This document shows, in pieces, positions 39,207 through 49,242 of a stretch of 64,000 nt of DNA (within the stretch, counting starts at the first letter, position 1; each line of letters opens with the position of its first letter). The position numbers were made by a program, and so were the translations under genes. Location of the stretch: assembly GCF_000328625.1 (NCBI RefSeq), contig NC_019978.1, positions 1,736,001-1,800,000 of the forward strand, read 5' to 3'. Under the pieces are notes generated by a model. That model saw only the letters and a program-made list of their open reading frames with translations. It had not been told where the DNA came from and did no database searches. Origin of the DNA: Halobacteroides halobius DSM 5150. Lineage in GTDB: Bacteria; Bacillota; Halanaerobiia; Halobacteroidales; Halobacteroidaceae.

Positions 39207-39896
39207 TTATCCTTGCCCATAATAAGCATCCTCTCCATGTTTCCTTAAGAAATGTTTATCTAGTAAAACCTGATCAATAGCTCCAATCTCTGGAGTTAAC
39301 TTTACAGTTCGATAAGCCATTTTTGCTACTTCTTCCATCACAACTGCATTATGAACAGCATTAGTAGCATCTTCCCCCCAAGAAAAAGGACCATGATTAT
39401 TAACTATAATACCTGGTACATAAGAAGCTTTTTTATCAGCAAAGGTTTCTACTATTACATTGCCAGTTTCAACTTCATATTCTCCTTGAATTTCCTCTTT
39501 ATTCATTTTTCTAGTGCACGGTATCGCACCATAGAAATAATCAGCATGAGTAGTTCCTAATGCAGGAATTTCTTTGCCAGCTTGCGCCCAACTAGTAGCC
39601 CAAGGAGAATGTGTATGAACTATTCCACCAATTTTAGGAAAGTTATTATATAAAACTAAATGGGTTGCCGTATCTGAAGATGGATTTAATTCACCTTCAA
39701 CTTTATTTCCTTCTAAATCTACAACAACCATATCCTCTACAGTCATTTCTTCATATGGTACACCACTTGGTTTAATAACCACCAATCCTTTTTTTTTATC
39801 AATTCCACTTACATTACCCCACGTATAAGTTACTAATCCACGTTCAGGCAACTCCAAGTTAGCTTGTAGTACTTCCTCTTTTAAATTTTCTAACAT
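39207..39896 (-). CDS. araD: L-ribulose-5-phosphate 4-epimerase
   Basis: This 229-residue class II aldolase-fold epimerase converts L-ribulose 5-phosphate to D-xylulose 5-phosphate. Zinc ligands H94 and H96 (VHTHS) and H168 (NNHGPF) are visible, as are GNVSG at 27-31 and SSDTATH at 73-79. It starts at ATG 39896, 23 bp after araA, and is followed by the kinase. Confidence 0.96.
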   Translation of the reverse strand: MLENLKEEVLQANLELPERGLVTYTWGNVSGIDKKKGLVVIKPSGVPYEEMTVEDMVVVDLEGNKVEGELNPSSDTATHLVLYNNFPKIGGIVHTHSPWATSWAQAGKEIPALGTTHADYFYGAIPCTRKMNKEEIQGEYEVETGNVIVETFADKKASYVPGIIVNNHGPFSWGEDATNAVHNAVVMEEVAKMAYRTVKLTPEIGAIDQVLLDKHFLRKHGEDAYYGQG

Positions 39897-39919
39897 ATTA
39901 TCCTCCTTTCTTAATGTAA

Positions 39920-41419
39920 TTAATCATTAAGTTTATAATAAATATCGTTCCACTTAAGTTCTTTCTTGAAGTCTGGTAACTTAGTTTCATCATCAATTAA
40001 TAAGCACTCTAAATCTGCTATTTCTGCAAAATCTCGTAGATGCTCAACAGTCAATGCTTGACTAAATCCAGCGTGATGTGCTCCTCCAGCATGAATCCAA
40101 GCAGAAGCTGCAGTTTGTAAGTTAGGTTTTGGTTTCCATAATACTCTTGCTACAGGTAGATTTGGTAAATCTTCTTCAGGTTCTTCTACATCTACCTCAT
40201 TAATAATTAAACGGAATCTATTCCCCATATCTACTACTGAAGCATTTACTGCTGACCCACTTGCTGTATCAAATATTAATCTAGCTGGATCATCTTTCCC
40301 ACCAATTCCTAATGGATGTACATCTAAAACTGGTTTATCAGCAGCAATAGTTTCACAAACTTCTAGCATATGAGCTCCTAAAACTTTTGTATCCTGTTGA
40401 TCAAGATGATAAGTGTAATGCTCCATTAAAGAAGTTCCACCTTCAAGCCCAGCATCCATTACCTTCATAGCTCTAACTAAAGCAGCAGTCTTCCAATCTC
40501 CTTCCGGGCCAAATCCATAACCCTCAGCCATTAATCTCTGCACTGCTAGACCTGGTAGTTGTGATAACCCGTGTAAATTCTCAAAAGTTGTGGTAAATCC
40601 TTTAAAGTCACCATCTTCTAAGAAAGAACGCATTCCAATCTCAATTCTAGCAGCATCTCTAAGAGATTGATGTTGCTCCCCACCAGCTAGAAGTTCATCA
40701 GCCACAACATACTCTTCTTGATATTCATTAATTAGCTCATCAATTTCTGCTTTACTAACTTCATCAACATACTCAACAAGATCTCCTACAGCATAACCAT
40801 TAACTTCATAACCAAATTTCATCTGAGCTTCAACTTTATCGCCTTCTGTAACTGCTACTTGACGCATATTGTCACCAAATCTAGCTATCTTGGCCCCTTG
40901 TGCATCAGCCCATGCAGCAGCTGCTCGCATCCAAGTTGCAAGTTGATCAATAACTTCATCATCTTGCCAATGACCAACAATTACTTTTCTATTTTTCTCC
41001 ATTCGAGAAGCAATAAAACCAAATTCACGGCCTCCATGAGCTGACTGGTTAGTATTCATAAAGTCCATATCTATTTCAGACCATGGTATTTCTCGATTAA
41101 ATTGAGTATGCAAATGAGCAAATGGCTTCTGTAAAGCTTTTAATCCTTCAATCCAGGTTCTAGCTGGAGAAAAGGTATGCATCCAAGTAACTAATCCAAT
41201 ACAATCCTGAGCAGCATTAGCTTCTAAACATAATTGCTTAATATCTGCTGATGTTGTTAATACAGGCTTATAAACTACTTTTACAGGTATTTTTTCTGAT
41301 TTTGAAAATGATTCAACAATCTCTTTTGAATGCTCAGCAACCTTTTCTAATACTTCCTCACCATATAAATGTTGACTTCCAGTAACAAACCAAATTTCAA
41401 ATTCTTCTAGATTTTTCAT
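39920..41419 (-). CDS. araA: L-arabinose isomerase
   Basis: This 499-residue enzyme converts L-arabinose to L-ribulose. The Mn-binding set is intact at the positions known for the E. coli/Bacillus enzymes: E306 (GPEGDW), E333 (LMEHY), H350 (LGAH) and H449 (GGAHHAGF). It is the first gene of the ara operon. The region upstream holds AraR-type boxes, and the araR gene follows in the same direction further upstream. Confidence 0.97.
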   Translation of the reverse strand: MKNLEEFEIWFVTGSQHLYGEEVLEKVAEHSKEIVESFSKSEKIPVKVVYKPVLTTSADIKQLCLEANAAQDCIGLVTWMHTFSPARTWIEGLKALQKPFAHLHTQFNREIPWSEIDMDFMNTNQSAHGGREFGFIASRMEKNRKVIVGHWQDDEVIDQLATWMRAAAAWADAQGAKIARFGDNMRQVAVTEGDKVEAQMKFGYEVNGYAVGDLVEYVDEVSKAEIDELINEYQEEYVVADELLAGGEQHQSLRDAARIEIGMRSFLEDGDFKGFTTTFENLHGLSQLPGLAVQRLMAEGYGFGPEGDWKTAALVRAMKVMDAGLEGGTSLMEHYTYHLDQQDTKVLGAHMLEVCETIAADKPVLDVHPLGIGGKDDPARLIFDTASGSAVNASVVDMGNRFRLIINEVDVEEPEEDLPNLPVARVLWKPKPNLQTAASAWIHAGGAHHAGFSQALTVEHLRDFAEIADLECLLIDDETKLPDFKKELKWNDIYYKLND

Positions 41420-41520
41420 TATTTGACCTCCCTTTTTATTTTGTAACTATTTGGTCTTCTTTTCTAGTATAATAAAAAACAAAACATATTCTAGCATTTA
41501 CTTTCCAAATATAACATACG

Positions 41521-41534
41521 GTTGTACATACAAT
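41521..41534. promoter_or_regulatory. AraR-type operator, proximal to araA
   Basis: GTTGTACATACAAT has half-sites of ATTGTAY type arranged as a palindrome, close to the Bacillus AraR box (ATTTGTACGTACAAAT pattern). Confidence 0.6.
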
Positions 41535-41596
41535 AAATAATAAATAATTATCTTTTATAATTAATCTTCTACTCACAATAGAGCAATTATTGTACT

Positions 41597-41610
41597 ATTG
41601 TGCAGACAAT
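41597..41610. promoter_or_regulatory. AraR-type operator, distal to araA
   Basis: ATTGTGCAGACAAT is palindromic at its ends (ATTGT/ACAAT). Its centre is 76 bp from that of the proximal box, a spacing that would allow cooperative binding or looping. Confidence 0.55.
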
Positions 41611-41783
41611 AATTATAAATAATAAAACCACAGACACCTTAACCAGCAAATTAAATTGCTTTTAAAATACTGTGGATTGTTATAAATATTATCTTCTTAT
41701 AACCACCTATTATACTTATTTTATAATTGCTATTGGTTATCTAAATTATAAAATAAATCTGTAAAATTGTCAAATCAAATTAT

Positions 41784-42884
41784 TTAATTTAAATCTAATA
41801 CTGATTCTCTTTTAATTAATTTTGGTGTAAAAACAATATTTTCATTAAATTGTGAAGTTGACCCTTCAATATTTTCTAAAATAATCTTAGCAGCTTTCTC
41901 TCCAGCTTTTTCTTTTGGATGATCAATAGATGTAATTGAAATATTATTTAACCTAACTAAATCAGAATTATCAAAACCAATTATAGATATATCTTGAGGA
42001 ACTTCTAACTCTAAATCATTCAATATTTCTTTAACTAAGATAGCAATTTGATCATTAAAACAAAAAATAGCTGTAGGTGGCTCTTGATACTCCATTAGCT
42101 CTTTTGTTAAATCAAATATTTCTTCCTCAAACTTTTCTCTTTTCTCAAATTCTGAAATATGATATTTTTTCACATAATCATTATAAACTGGTATCTCTCT
42201 CTCTTCTAAAGCTTTTTTATAACCTTGAAAACGATTAATAGAAGGTTTATGCAATTCCTTGTATATTATAGCAACATTATTATGTCCTTTATCTAAGAAA
42301 AATTCTGTAGCTAGATATCCTCCTTTTTCATCATTTACAGTTATATAATTAAACTTATCATTTCTAAATTTACTATCTAAAATTACTACTGGTATATAAT
42401 TATCTACAAAACGTTCTAATAAAGCCATATTTTGATAATCATGAGCACTTTTAGCTGGTTCAATAATTAATCCATCTATATTTTTTTCAAGAAATTTCTC
42501 CAAAATTTCCTTTTCTCTTAATTGACTATCTTTAGAATTACCTAATAATATCTGATAACCTTCTTCGTGAAAAATATTATCAACACCATTTAAAATATCA
42601 GCAAAGATATAATCATGTAAGCTAATACTGATAAATCCTATATTACCTGTTTTTACCTTAGTATTTTCTTTTAGAAAAGTTCCTACACCTTGCTTTTTGT
42701 TTAAAAGTCCCTCTTGATTTAATATATTTAATGCTTTTCTAACAGTATGTCTACTTGCATCGTATTTTTTAGTTAACTCATTCTCTGTTGGTAATTTATC
42801 ACCTGGTTTTATCTGCCCTTGATTGATAGATTCCTTGATTTTATTTCTAATCTTAACATACTTTGGCAAATAATCTTCCTTCAT
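41784..42884 (-). CDS. araR: Arabinose repressor AraR (GntR DNA-binding domain fused to LacI-type sensor domain)
   Basis: This 366-residue protein has an N-terminal GntR winged helix (about 8-70, with KLPTENELTKKYDASRHTVR). A LacI/PBP1 sugar-binding domain (about 75-360) follows, beginning GNIGFISISLHDYIF. This chimeric layout is characteristic of Bacillus/clostridial AraR, which is released from DNA by L-arabinose (known of the family). The gene has a consensus promoter with an AraR-type box just downstream, suggesting autoregulation. Its main local target is araA. Confidence 0.93.
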   Translation of the reverse strand: MKEDYLPKYVKIRNKIKESINQGQIKPGDKLPTENELTKKYDASRHTVRKALNILNQEGLLNKKQGVGTFLKENTKVKTGNIGFISISLHDYIFADILNGVDNIFHEEGYQILLGNSKDSQLREKEILEKFLEKNIDGLIIEPAKSAHDYQNMALLERFVDNYIPVVILDSKFRNDKFNYITVNDEKGGYLATEFFLDKGHNNVAIIYKELHKPSINRFQGYKKALEEREIPVYNDYVKKYHISEFEKREKFEEEIFDLTKELMEYQEPPTAIFCFNDQIAILVKEILNDLELEVPQDISIIGFDNSDLVRLNNISITSIDHPKEKAGEKAAKIILENIEGSTSQFNENIVFTPKLIKRESVLDLN

Positions 42885-42929
42885 AAATTATCATCCTTCA
42901 CTTATATTATACTTGTTCTATTTATCATG

Positions 42930-42943
42930 ATATACGTACAAAT
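42930..42943. promoter_or_regulatory. AraR-type operator at araR
   Basis: On the minus strand it reads ATTTGTACGTATAT, the closest match in the window to the Bacillus AraR box. It lies just downstream of the araR -10. Confidence 0.68.
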
Positions 42944-42954
42944 ATTATATTTAA

Positions 42955-42983
42955 ATTATAAACTGAATTTATATTAATGTCAA
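42955..42983 (-). promoter_or_regulatory. Sigma-A promoter of araR
   Basis: TTGACA (42978-42983), a 17-bp spacer and TATAAT (42955-42960) lie on the minus strand, upstream of the AraR box. Confidence 0.7.
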
Positions 42984-43137
42984 GCCAGATTGAAAATTAT
43001 ACAACTTATCTTCATTTTATAATAATCAGCATGTGCATTAACAAAAGTCCACATTTGAAATCCTACAACTGAATTACTTCCTGAATCCTCTTTTATCATC
43101 CCCAAAACTCCAAAAAGCATTTGCAAAGTTACTTATT
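42980..43137 (-). pseudogene. C-terminal gene remnant, unidentified
   Basis: About 50 open codons end at TGA 42980-42982, reading MIKEDSGSNSVVGFQMWTF and then VNAHADYYKM. The run V-V-G-F-x-x-W-T-F loosely recalls the end of the catalytic barrel of GH2-type hydrolases, but I do not claim the family. It has no start and is cut off by a stop upstream. Confidence 0.2.
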
Positions 43138-43202
43138 ATATTACCTTATTGAATAATTAACTTAATAAATTTCCCAGAAATCACAAGTTAGATTTTTAAC
43201 TG

Positions 43203-43770
43203 CTATTTAGTAATCAGAATATATCTATTCCAAGGAAATTTATTATCTGCTATTTCATTTTCTTTATCAACCAACTTTTCGATTAAATAAAGTAAAATAA
43301 TCCACATAACGTGAAATTTATATTTTTTGAAACTATATAACCTAAGTGATTCTAAATTATATCGTTACTTTAAAATTAAAAATAATCTTTCAACAATTAA
43401 TCTGTTTTTATACATTTGTTCTCCCATAGGATAATTGAAATAAATACCACTTTATATTCTACATTGATCATTAAAATCATATATAGAATCCGCATTTTTA
43501 TAATTCATATCTGTTAGCATATTAAATCTAGATCATTTTTAGAGCTTCTTAAAACTGTCTCATCAGTAGATGTAATTCTAATATTAGGATTTAACTTTTT
43601 AACAACTAATTGAAAAAGTATATTAAACTTTGTTTTTTCAAGTTGTTTAAATCTAATAGCAAAAGTAAAGTGATCAGGAACTTCATTAAATCCAATAATT
43701 CCAAGAGCTCATAGGTCATCTTTAAGTTTAGACTCTAATTCTCTAAGACAATAAATTTCATTTAGCTAGA
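43203..43770 (-). pseudogene. Broken IS4/IS5-type DDE transposase
   Basis: Pieces in more than one frame read, in order, VPDHFTFAIRFKQLEKTKF, STDETVLRSS (where the DDE domain is expected to place a catalytic Asp), YKNRLIVERLFLILK-stop-RYNLESLRLYSF and KFHVMWIILLYL, ending at TAG 43203-43205. The V-E-R-x-F-x-x-L-K-x-R-Y-N-L-E pattern is typical of the C-terminal region of these transposases. There are several stops and frame changes, so the gene is dead. Confidence 0.65.
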
Positions 43771-43824
43771 ACTAATTTAATAGAAGGTGTTTTCTTTTAT
43801 TTTTTCAAGTGATATAATTATTAT

Positions 43825-43892
43825 TAGTTGCTCCTTTCTAGTCTAGTTTTAAGATTTGATCACCTATACACTACTAGAAAAGGAGCAACTTT
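43825..43892. repeat. 18-bp inverted repeat, possible IS end or terminator
   Basis: AGTTGCTCCTTTCTAGT (about 43826-43842) is repeated inverted at about 43873-43891 with one extra base, around a 30-nt spacer. It lies between the broken transposase and the GH127 gene. It has no U-tract on the minus strand. Confidence 0.5.
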
Positions 43893-43946
43893 TCCTTTTT
43901 AAAATTGGATTTTTTTATTCAACAACCTATATTTTAAAATGTTTTT

Positions 43947-45914
43947 TCATTTAGACCTAATCCAAACTCTCATTTTACCAGATTCACGATGATCCCATAA
44001 ATGATAAGGAATAGCTTTAAATTCTACAGAACGAAAAGTAACTTCATTTACATTTTGATAAAGATGATTTTTCCATCCCATCATATCTGGCACTTCGCTT
44101 TCTCCTTTTATAACTCCCGCTCCCTCTAAAAAATCTGGCTTATAATAAAATTCTAGTTCTTCTTCAGCAGGCAATAGAATATCATCTAAAGAAGCTAAAT
44201 TATCCATTTCCTCTAAACAATAAATAATTGGACCCCTTTTCAAAGCAACCTTATCTTTATTTTGAGTAACTAATGGATGTGCTGTTACTTTTTCAATAGG
44301 CATAGCAAATTCTAATCTTATCTGATCTCCATTCCTCCATTTACGCCTTATTTGTGCATAACCATTATCATTAATAATAGACTCAATTTCAAGTGATTGA
44401 TTGTTTATTTGAAGTGATGCCTCTTGGCACCAATCAGGTATTCGAAGACTTAAAGTAAATTCAGATGGATTCTTCAAATTAATTTTTATATTTACTTTAT
44501 CATCCCATGGATAAGCAGTATCCTGTCTGATTATTACTTCTTCCTCTGCAATAGATACTTTTCCTTTTCCAGAGATATACTGATTAATAAAGATACAATC
44601 TTCATTCTTTAAGTAGATATACTTCTCAAGAGAAGCGAGAAAACGAGCTATATTAGGTGGACAACAAGAAACTTTAAACCAACCTTTACGATGATGAGTA
44701 CCATCACTTTCTAACGGATTAACATAAAAGAATTTATCTCCCGTTAAAGATACTCCAGAAAGAAAACCATTATATAAAGTTCGCTCAATAATATCAGCAA
44801 AACAAGCTTCACCAGTTAATTTTAGCATCCGCTGATTCCACATCATACTTCCTACTGCAGCACAAGTTTCAGCATAAGCTGTATCATTTGGAAGATCATA
44901 ATCTGCAGTGAAGCCTTCATTATGATGGGCAGAACCAATACCACCAGTTACATACATTCTTTTTTTAGTCATGTTTGCCCATAAATTTCCTAATGCTTGT
45001 ATTAATTCATGATCTTTAGTTTCCATAGCTACATCAGCCATTCCACAATATAAGTACATAGCACGCACTGCATGACCTACTACTTTATCTTGTTCCCGAA
45101 CTGGAAGATGATCTTGAGCATATTCTCCAGCATAATTATCATTTTCATCTAAATAAAGTTCCTGATACAGTTCATCTGCACTAGGATTACCATAGTTCTC
45201 AATATCTTCTCTGAATTGATAGCCCGCTATTGATTCTAAATTATTTAATTCTTGTTTAAAGGGAGAATTCACTTGACCACGGTTATCAATAAAATACTGA
45301 GCTAATTCAAGATATTTTTTAGATTTTGTTACTTGATAAAGTTCTATTAAAGCCAACTCGATCTCCTCATGCCCTGGAATACCTTTCTTCTTATTCCTTA
45401 TAAATACTTCATAAATATGGTCAGCAAATTCACAGGCAATATCTAATAAAGATTCTTGATTAGTTGCTTGATAATGAGCCACCGCTGCTTGAAATAAATG
45501 TCCCGCACAATATAATTCATGCATCATCCCAAAATTAGTCCATTTTTTATCTGGTTCTTCCAATGTAAAGTAAGTATTAAGATAACCATTTTCTTCTTGT
45601 GCATCATCAATAATAGAGATTACTTTATCTATTCTATTTCTAAGCTTTTTATCTGAATAATTTGCTAATACATAACTAGCTGCCTCTAACCATTTATAAA
45701 CATCTGAATCATTGAAAAACATCCCTTTATAATCTCCACCTTTTTTACCAGCTGCCTTAAAAAAATTATCAAGGCGTCCACTACTTTCTAAACGTTCATA
45801 TTGATGCTTTAATGTAACTTCTCTATTAACTTGTAAACGATGATTCCAAAATTCATCATTAATCTCAACTTCTGTTATTGATAAATCTTGGATTCTATTA
45901 TCTGCAATTCTCAT
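43947..45914 (-). CDS. GH127 beta-L-arabinofuranosidase
   Basis: This 655-residue cytoplasmic protein has an (alpha/alpha)6 barrel followed by C-terminal beta domains. The zinc/cysteine site of Bifidobacterium HypBA1 (E338, C340, C417, C418) has clear equivalents: E349 and C351 in YAETCAAVG, and C417 and C418 in SCCPPN. It should release beta-L-arabinofuranose, as found on hydroxyproline-rich plant glycoproteins. It is the last gene of the CUT1 importer operon, 50 bp after the second permease. ATG 45914 follows GGAGGG. This shows that the locus uses beta-linked as well as alpha-linked arabinose. Confidence 0.9.
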   Translation of the reverse strand: MRIADNRIQDLSITEVEINDEFWNHRLQVNREVTLKHQYERLESSGRLDNFFKAAGKKGGDYKGMFFNDSDVYKWLEAASYVLANYSDKKLRNRIDKVISIIDDAQEENGYLNTYFTLEEPDKKWTNFGMMHELYCAGHLFQAAVAHYQATNQESLLDIACEFADHIYEVFIRNKKKGIPGHEEIELALIELYQVTKSKKYLELAQYFIDNRGQVNSPFKQELNNLESIAGYQFREDIENYGNPSADELYQELYLDENDNYAGEYAQDHLPVREQDKVVGHAVRAMYLYCGMADVAMETKDHELIQALGNLWANMTKKRMYVTGGIGSAHHNEGFTADYDLPNDTAYAETCAAVGSMMWNQRMLKLTGEACFADIIERTLYNGFLSGVSLTGDKFFYVNPLESDGTHHRKGWFKVSCCPPNIARFLASLEKYIYLKNEDCIFINQYISGKGKVSIAEEEVIIRQDTAYPWDDKVNIKINLKNPSEFTLSLRIPDWCQEASLQINNQSLEIESIINDNGYAQIRRKWRNGDQIRLEFAMPIEKVTAHPLVTQNKDKVALKRGPIIYCLEEMDNLASLDDILLPAEEELEFYYKPDFLEGAGVIKGESEVPDMMGWKNHLYQNVNEVTFRSVEFKAIPYHLWDHRESGKMRVWIRSK

Positions 45915-45964
45915 TCTATCCCTCCAAATAAAGATTTTTTATCATTATTAAATATTACTTTTTG

Positions 45965-46810
45965 CTACTTTACGGAACCACTTGTCAAGCCAGCAACAAA
46001 ATACTTCTGTAAAAAAGCATATAATATCATCATAGGAAGAATACTAATTATAACTCCTGCAGTTAATAATCCCCAGCTTGTTCCATACTTCCCAACTGCT
46101 AACACACTTAAACCTACATTTAAAGGTCTCAATTCATTTGATGTAGCAAATATCAAAGCCACTATAAAATCATTCCAAGTTCTATAAGCTGCATACACAG
46201 CAGTTGTAGCTAATCCTGGTAATCCTAGTGGTAAATATACTTTTAAAAAAGTCTCCAATTCATTTGCTCCATCTAAAAGTGCTGACTCTCGTAAGCTACT
46301 AGGTACTGAATCAAATGAATTAGTCATCATAAAAACTCCAAAGGGTAAGAAAAATGTAACATATATGAAAACTAACGCAATACGAGTATTTAAAATCCCT
46401 AAATCATCTATTAATGAATATAAAGGAACTAACAATGTTTGAAAAGGAATCATTAAAGCCAGTAAAATTAACATTTTAAATAAATTTCCAAAAGGAATAT
46501 CCAATTTAGAAAAACCATATCCAGCTAATGCTGAAATTACTACCACAAGGGATACGGTCAAAGTTGTTAGCAATACACTATTTATAAAATAGGTTGAAAA
46601 AATTCCATTTTCAAAAGTAAATATCTTTTTATAATGATTCAAAGTGATATTCTCAGGAATCCATTCTGGAGGCAATTGAGTAATATCATTTGTTGGTTTT
46701 AGAGAAGTACTTATAGTCCAACCAATTGGCAATAGAAATGCCACAACAAGGATAATATTAATTAAATATTGCAATTTATGCTTTTTTATACTCCTAATTA
46801 AATTATTCAA
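45965..46810 (-). CDS. CUT1-family ABC importer permease (MalG-like)
   Basis: This is an inner-membrane permease of about 281 residues with six hydrophobic segments. The EAA loop reads ESALLDGANELETFLKVYLPLG, and the protein ends VAGLTSGSVK, typical of MalG. I prefer the TTG at 46810 (MNNLIRSIKKHKL) because AAAGGTGGTGAT precedes it. The longer GTG start at 46822 would lie within that site. It forms the channel with the permease encoded upstream. No ATPase gene is present in this operon, so a shared MsmK/UgpC-type ATPase encoded elsewhere is needed. Confidence 0.9.
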   Translation of the reverse strand: MNNLIRSIKKHKLQYLINIILVVAFLLPIGWTISTSLKPTNDITQLPPEWIPENITLNHYKKIFTFENGIFSTYFINSVLLTTLTVSLVVVISALAGYGFSKLDIPFGNLFKMLILLALMIPFQTLLVPLYSLIDDLGILNTRIALVFIYVTFFLPFGVFMMTNSFDSVPSSLRESALLDGANELETFLKVYLPLGLPGLATTAVYAAYRTWNDFIVALIFATSNELRPLNVGLSVLAVGKYGTSWGLLTAGVIISILPMMILYAFLQKYFVAGLTSGSVK

Positions 46811-46835
46811 ACTAATCACCACCTTTTTTATAATA

Positions 46836-47762
46836 TTAATATTCAGCTGAAGTAAACTTTATTTGAAGCCAGCTTAAACATGATTGGATCATTAATAATA
46901 CAACAGTCATTGCTGCACCGTATCCTAATTTAAAGAACTTAAATGATGTTTTATATATCCAATAAACAATTGTTGTTGTACTGTTAGCTGGCCCCCCTTT
47001 AGTCATTACTACAAATTGCGAAAATGCTAATACCGACCCTATAACTGAAATAACTAAGGCAAGACCTATAGTTGGTTTAAGCATAGGCAAGGTAATATAT
47101 CTAATCTTTTGCCAAAAATTCGCACCATCCATTCTAGCAGCTTCATATAGCTTATCTGATATTCCTTGCAGCCCAGCTAATAAGATTACCATTGTAAATC
47201 CAGTCATTTTCCAAACTATCATAAATGAAATTGCTGGTAATGAAGTGTCTGGTTGACCCATCCAAATAATTGAATTTTCAATAATCCCAAATTGCATAAG
47301 ATAATAATTTAAAATCCCATATAAATCATTATAGATCCATAACCAAACCAGACTACAAGAAACCATAGAAATAACAACTGGTAAAAAATAAATTGACCTA
47401 AAAATAACTGTTCCAGGTAACCGATTTTTTACTAATAAAGCTAAGAAAAAAGCTATTATAAACATAGGGGGAGTTACCATCAATGTATATTCGAAAGTAA
47501 ACCCTAAAGCACTCCAAAATATAGGATCATAAAGCAATTCAAGATAATTTTGTAGACCAAGAAAAATCTTTCTTCCTAATACTGGCCATTTATGAAATGA
47601 CATGAAGACTACTCGTATTAAAGGATACATAAAGAAAATTAAATTTAAGATAAGAGCTGGTAAAATAAAAGCAATATGACTAATCTTTATATTTTTTATG
47701 AAATTTAATAATTTGTTTTCATCTTTTACTCTCGATAATTTACTTTTACCTTTTAGTTGCAT
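46836..47762 (-). CDS. CUT1-family ABC importer permease (MalF-like)
   Basis: This permease has a hydrophilic N-terminal tail, six TM segments (first at about 33-53) and the EAA loop YEAARMDGANFWQKIRYITLP. The start is placed at ATG 47762 (MQLKGKSKLS, 308 residues) behind AGGAGG at 8-nt spacing. The TTG at 47768 is too close to that site. It pairs with the MalG-like protein downstream. Confidence 0.91.
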   Translation of the reverse strand: MQLKGKSKLSRVKDENKLLNFIKNIKISHIAFILPALILNLIFFMYPLIRVVFMSFHKWPVLGRKIFLGLQNYLELLYDPIFWSALGFTFEYTLMVTPPMFIIAFFLALLVKNRLPGTVIFRSIYFLPVVISMVSCSLVWLWIYNDLYGILNYYLMQFGIIENSIIWMGQPDTSLPAISFMIVWKMTGFTMVILLAGLQGISDKLYEAARMDGANFWQKIRYITLPMLKPTIGLALVISVIGSVLAFSQFVVMTKGGPANSTTTIVYWIYKTSFKFFKLGYGAAMTVVLLMIQSCLSWLQIKFTSAEY

Positions 47763-47839
47763 CAGCAATTCCTCCTAAAATAAATTAAAGTAAGATGAGC
47801 CAAATAATTATTTATAACTCATCTTACTTTTGAATATAA

Positions 47840-49123
47840 TTAATTCTTCAAAATTTGGTTAACTCTAGTGTCAAATTTAGAAAGCGCTTCTTTAGTAGTT
47901 GTTTTCCCATTAAGTATCATCTGAACAGTAGTTACAAGAGGATTAATTAACTGTCGATATCTAATAGTTTTTGGAGTATTAGCTACTGTTAAAGCCTTAG
48001 TGAACACTTTATATACTGGATTTGCTTCAAAATATTTATTATCAAAGAAATCCTTCCGTACTGGAATGGTGCCATTCTTAGCAAAATAATTAACTTGAAC
48101 TTTCTTTGATAAAGCATATTTAATAAATTTCCAAGCTGCTTTTGGATAATCAGAGTTTTTAGGAATAGCAATTAACTCTCCACCAGCAAATGATGAATGA
48201 CTGCCATCTTCAGACTTAGGAAGTAAAGCAACACCAAAATCAAGATTAGGATACTTCTTATTTAAAAGAGAAACCATAAAGTTTCCACTAGGATACATAC
48301 TAACTTTGCCTGATGTAAATGCACCTTGAGCTTGTACCCAACCATAACTAACTGAACCAGGAGGAACAACCTTATTTTCTAATAAATTTTTATATAAATT
48401 AAATGCTTCCCTTGTTTCTGGAGAATTAAATATTGATTTTGTTTTACTATTATTTAAAATTTGTCCTCCATTACCCCAAACATAAGGCATAAAGGTAAAC
48501 ATCTGAGCTCCTCCATTAGCACCAGAAAACCCATAACCATAATGCTCTTTAGTTGTTAATTTTTTGGCATATTCACGTAATTCTTCCCATGTTTTTGGAG
48601 GCTTTTCTGGGTCTAAACCAACTTCTCTAAAATGGTCTTTATTATATAATAAAGCGGACACATCTGAACTAAATGGTAATGCATACTGTCGTCCTTTATA
48701 CTTACCTAATCTAACCATGTTATTAACAAGTTGATTTTTAAACTTTAGCGAATTATATTTCTCAGTGATATCTTTAAAAGCATTCACTGAAGAAAAGTAA
48801 GGAACCAATACTAAATCAATTGAAACAATATCTGGGGCTGAGCCTGAGGCTAAAGCTGTAGCAAACTTATCGGCAAAATTACTTTGTGGAATTGAAGTTA
48901 ATTGAATTTCAATATTTTTGTTTTTGGTATTAAATTCTTTAATTGCTGGCTTAATTACTTGAGCACTAACTTCTCTCGTCCACATTTCTAAAACCTTTTC
49001 TTGATTCTTTTCTTCATCATCACCAAAAATCCACCATGCATCAACAAAAGCATTTGTTGAAAATAAAAATCCTACTACTAAGACTAATACTAATGATAAC
49101 GAAATCTTTTTCTTATTAAACAT
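47840..49123 (-). CDS. CUT1-family sugar-binding protein (no lipobox)
   Basis: This family-1 solute-binding protein starts at ATG 49123 (MFNKKKISLS, 427 residues). The preceding TTG frame would read through the ribosome-binding site GGAGGGG. The signal peptide reads LVLVLVVGFLFSTNAFVDA and has no Cys at the cleavage region. The mature protein, beginning WWIFGDDEEK, is therefore predicted to be soluble in a periplasm, unlike the lipid-anchored Opp-type binding protein. The mature fold shows typical motifs (LASGSAPDIV, YPKAAWKFIKY). With GH127 as the last gene of the operon, the ligand is probably a beta-arabino-oligosaccharide. Confidence 0.88.
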   Translation of the reverse strand: MFNKKKISLSLVLVLVVGFLFSTNAFVDAWWIFGDDEEKNQEKVLEMWTREVSAQVIKPAIKEFNTKNKNIEIQLTSIPQSNFADKFATALASGSAPDIVSIDLVLVPYFSSVNAFKDITEKYNSLKFKNQLVNNMVRLGKYKGRQYALPFSSDVSALLYNKDHFREVGLDPEKPPKTWEELREYAKKLTTKEHYGYGFSGANGGAQMFTFMPYVWGNGGQILNNSKTKSIFNSPETREAFNLYKNLLENKVVPPGSVSYGWVQAQGAFTSGKVSMYPSGNFMVSLLNKKYPNLDFGVALLPKSEDGSHSSFAGGELIAIPKNSDYPKAAWKFIKYALSKKVQVNYFAKNGTIPVRKDFFDNKYFEANPVYKVFTKALTVANTPKTIRYRQLINPLVTTVQMILNGKTTTKEALSKFDTRVNQILKN

Positions 49124-49242
49124 ATTACCCCTCCACAATTTATTTGATAATTAAAATAAGAAGAAAAATACTCAAACTAAATAACAATAGATTTATAATC
49201 CTTTATTTATCACCTCCTTTAGATTTGCATAACATTCTATTG

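Larger units (their letters stand above)
41420..41783. other. 364-bp ara operon control region
   Basis: Two AraR-type boxes (41521-41534, 41597-41610) and an extra half-site (ATTATTGTAC, about 41586-41595) lie here. A weak stem, CCACAG with CTGTGG (about 41629-41677), may end the araR transcript. I could not pick a single convincing araA promoter. Confidence 0.55.
42885..43946. other. 1.06-kb gene-free stretch with decayed genes and IS debris
   Basis: It holds the araR promoter and box, a short C-terminal-like remnant (42980-43137), a broken DDE transposase (43203-43770) and an 18-bp inverted repeat (43825-43892). No intact gene is visible. Confidence 0.65.

Noticed and set aside
43825-43892. 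Terminator of the GH127 operon
   Set aside because: The inverted repeat has a 30-nt spacer and no U-tract on the minus strand; an IS end fits as well, so I list it as a repeat only.
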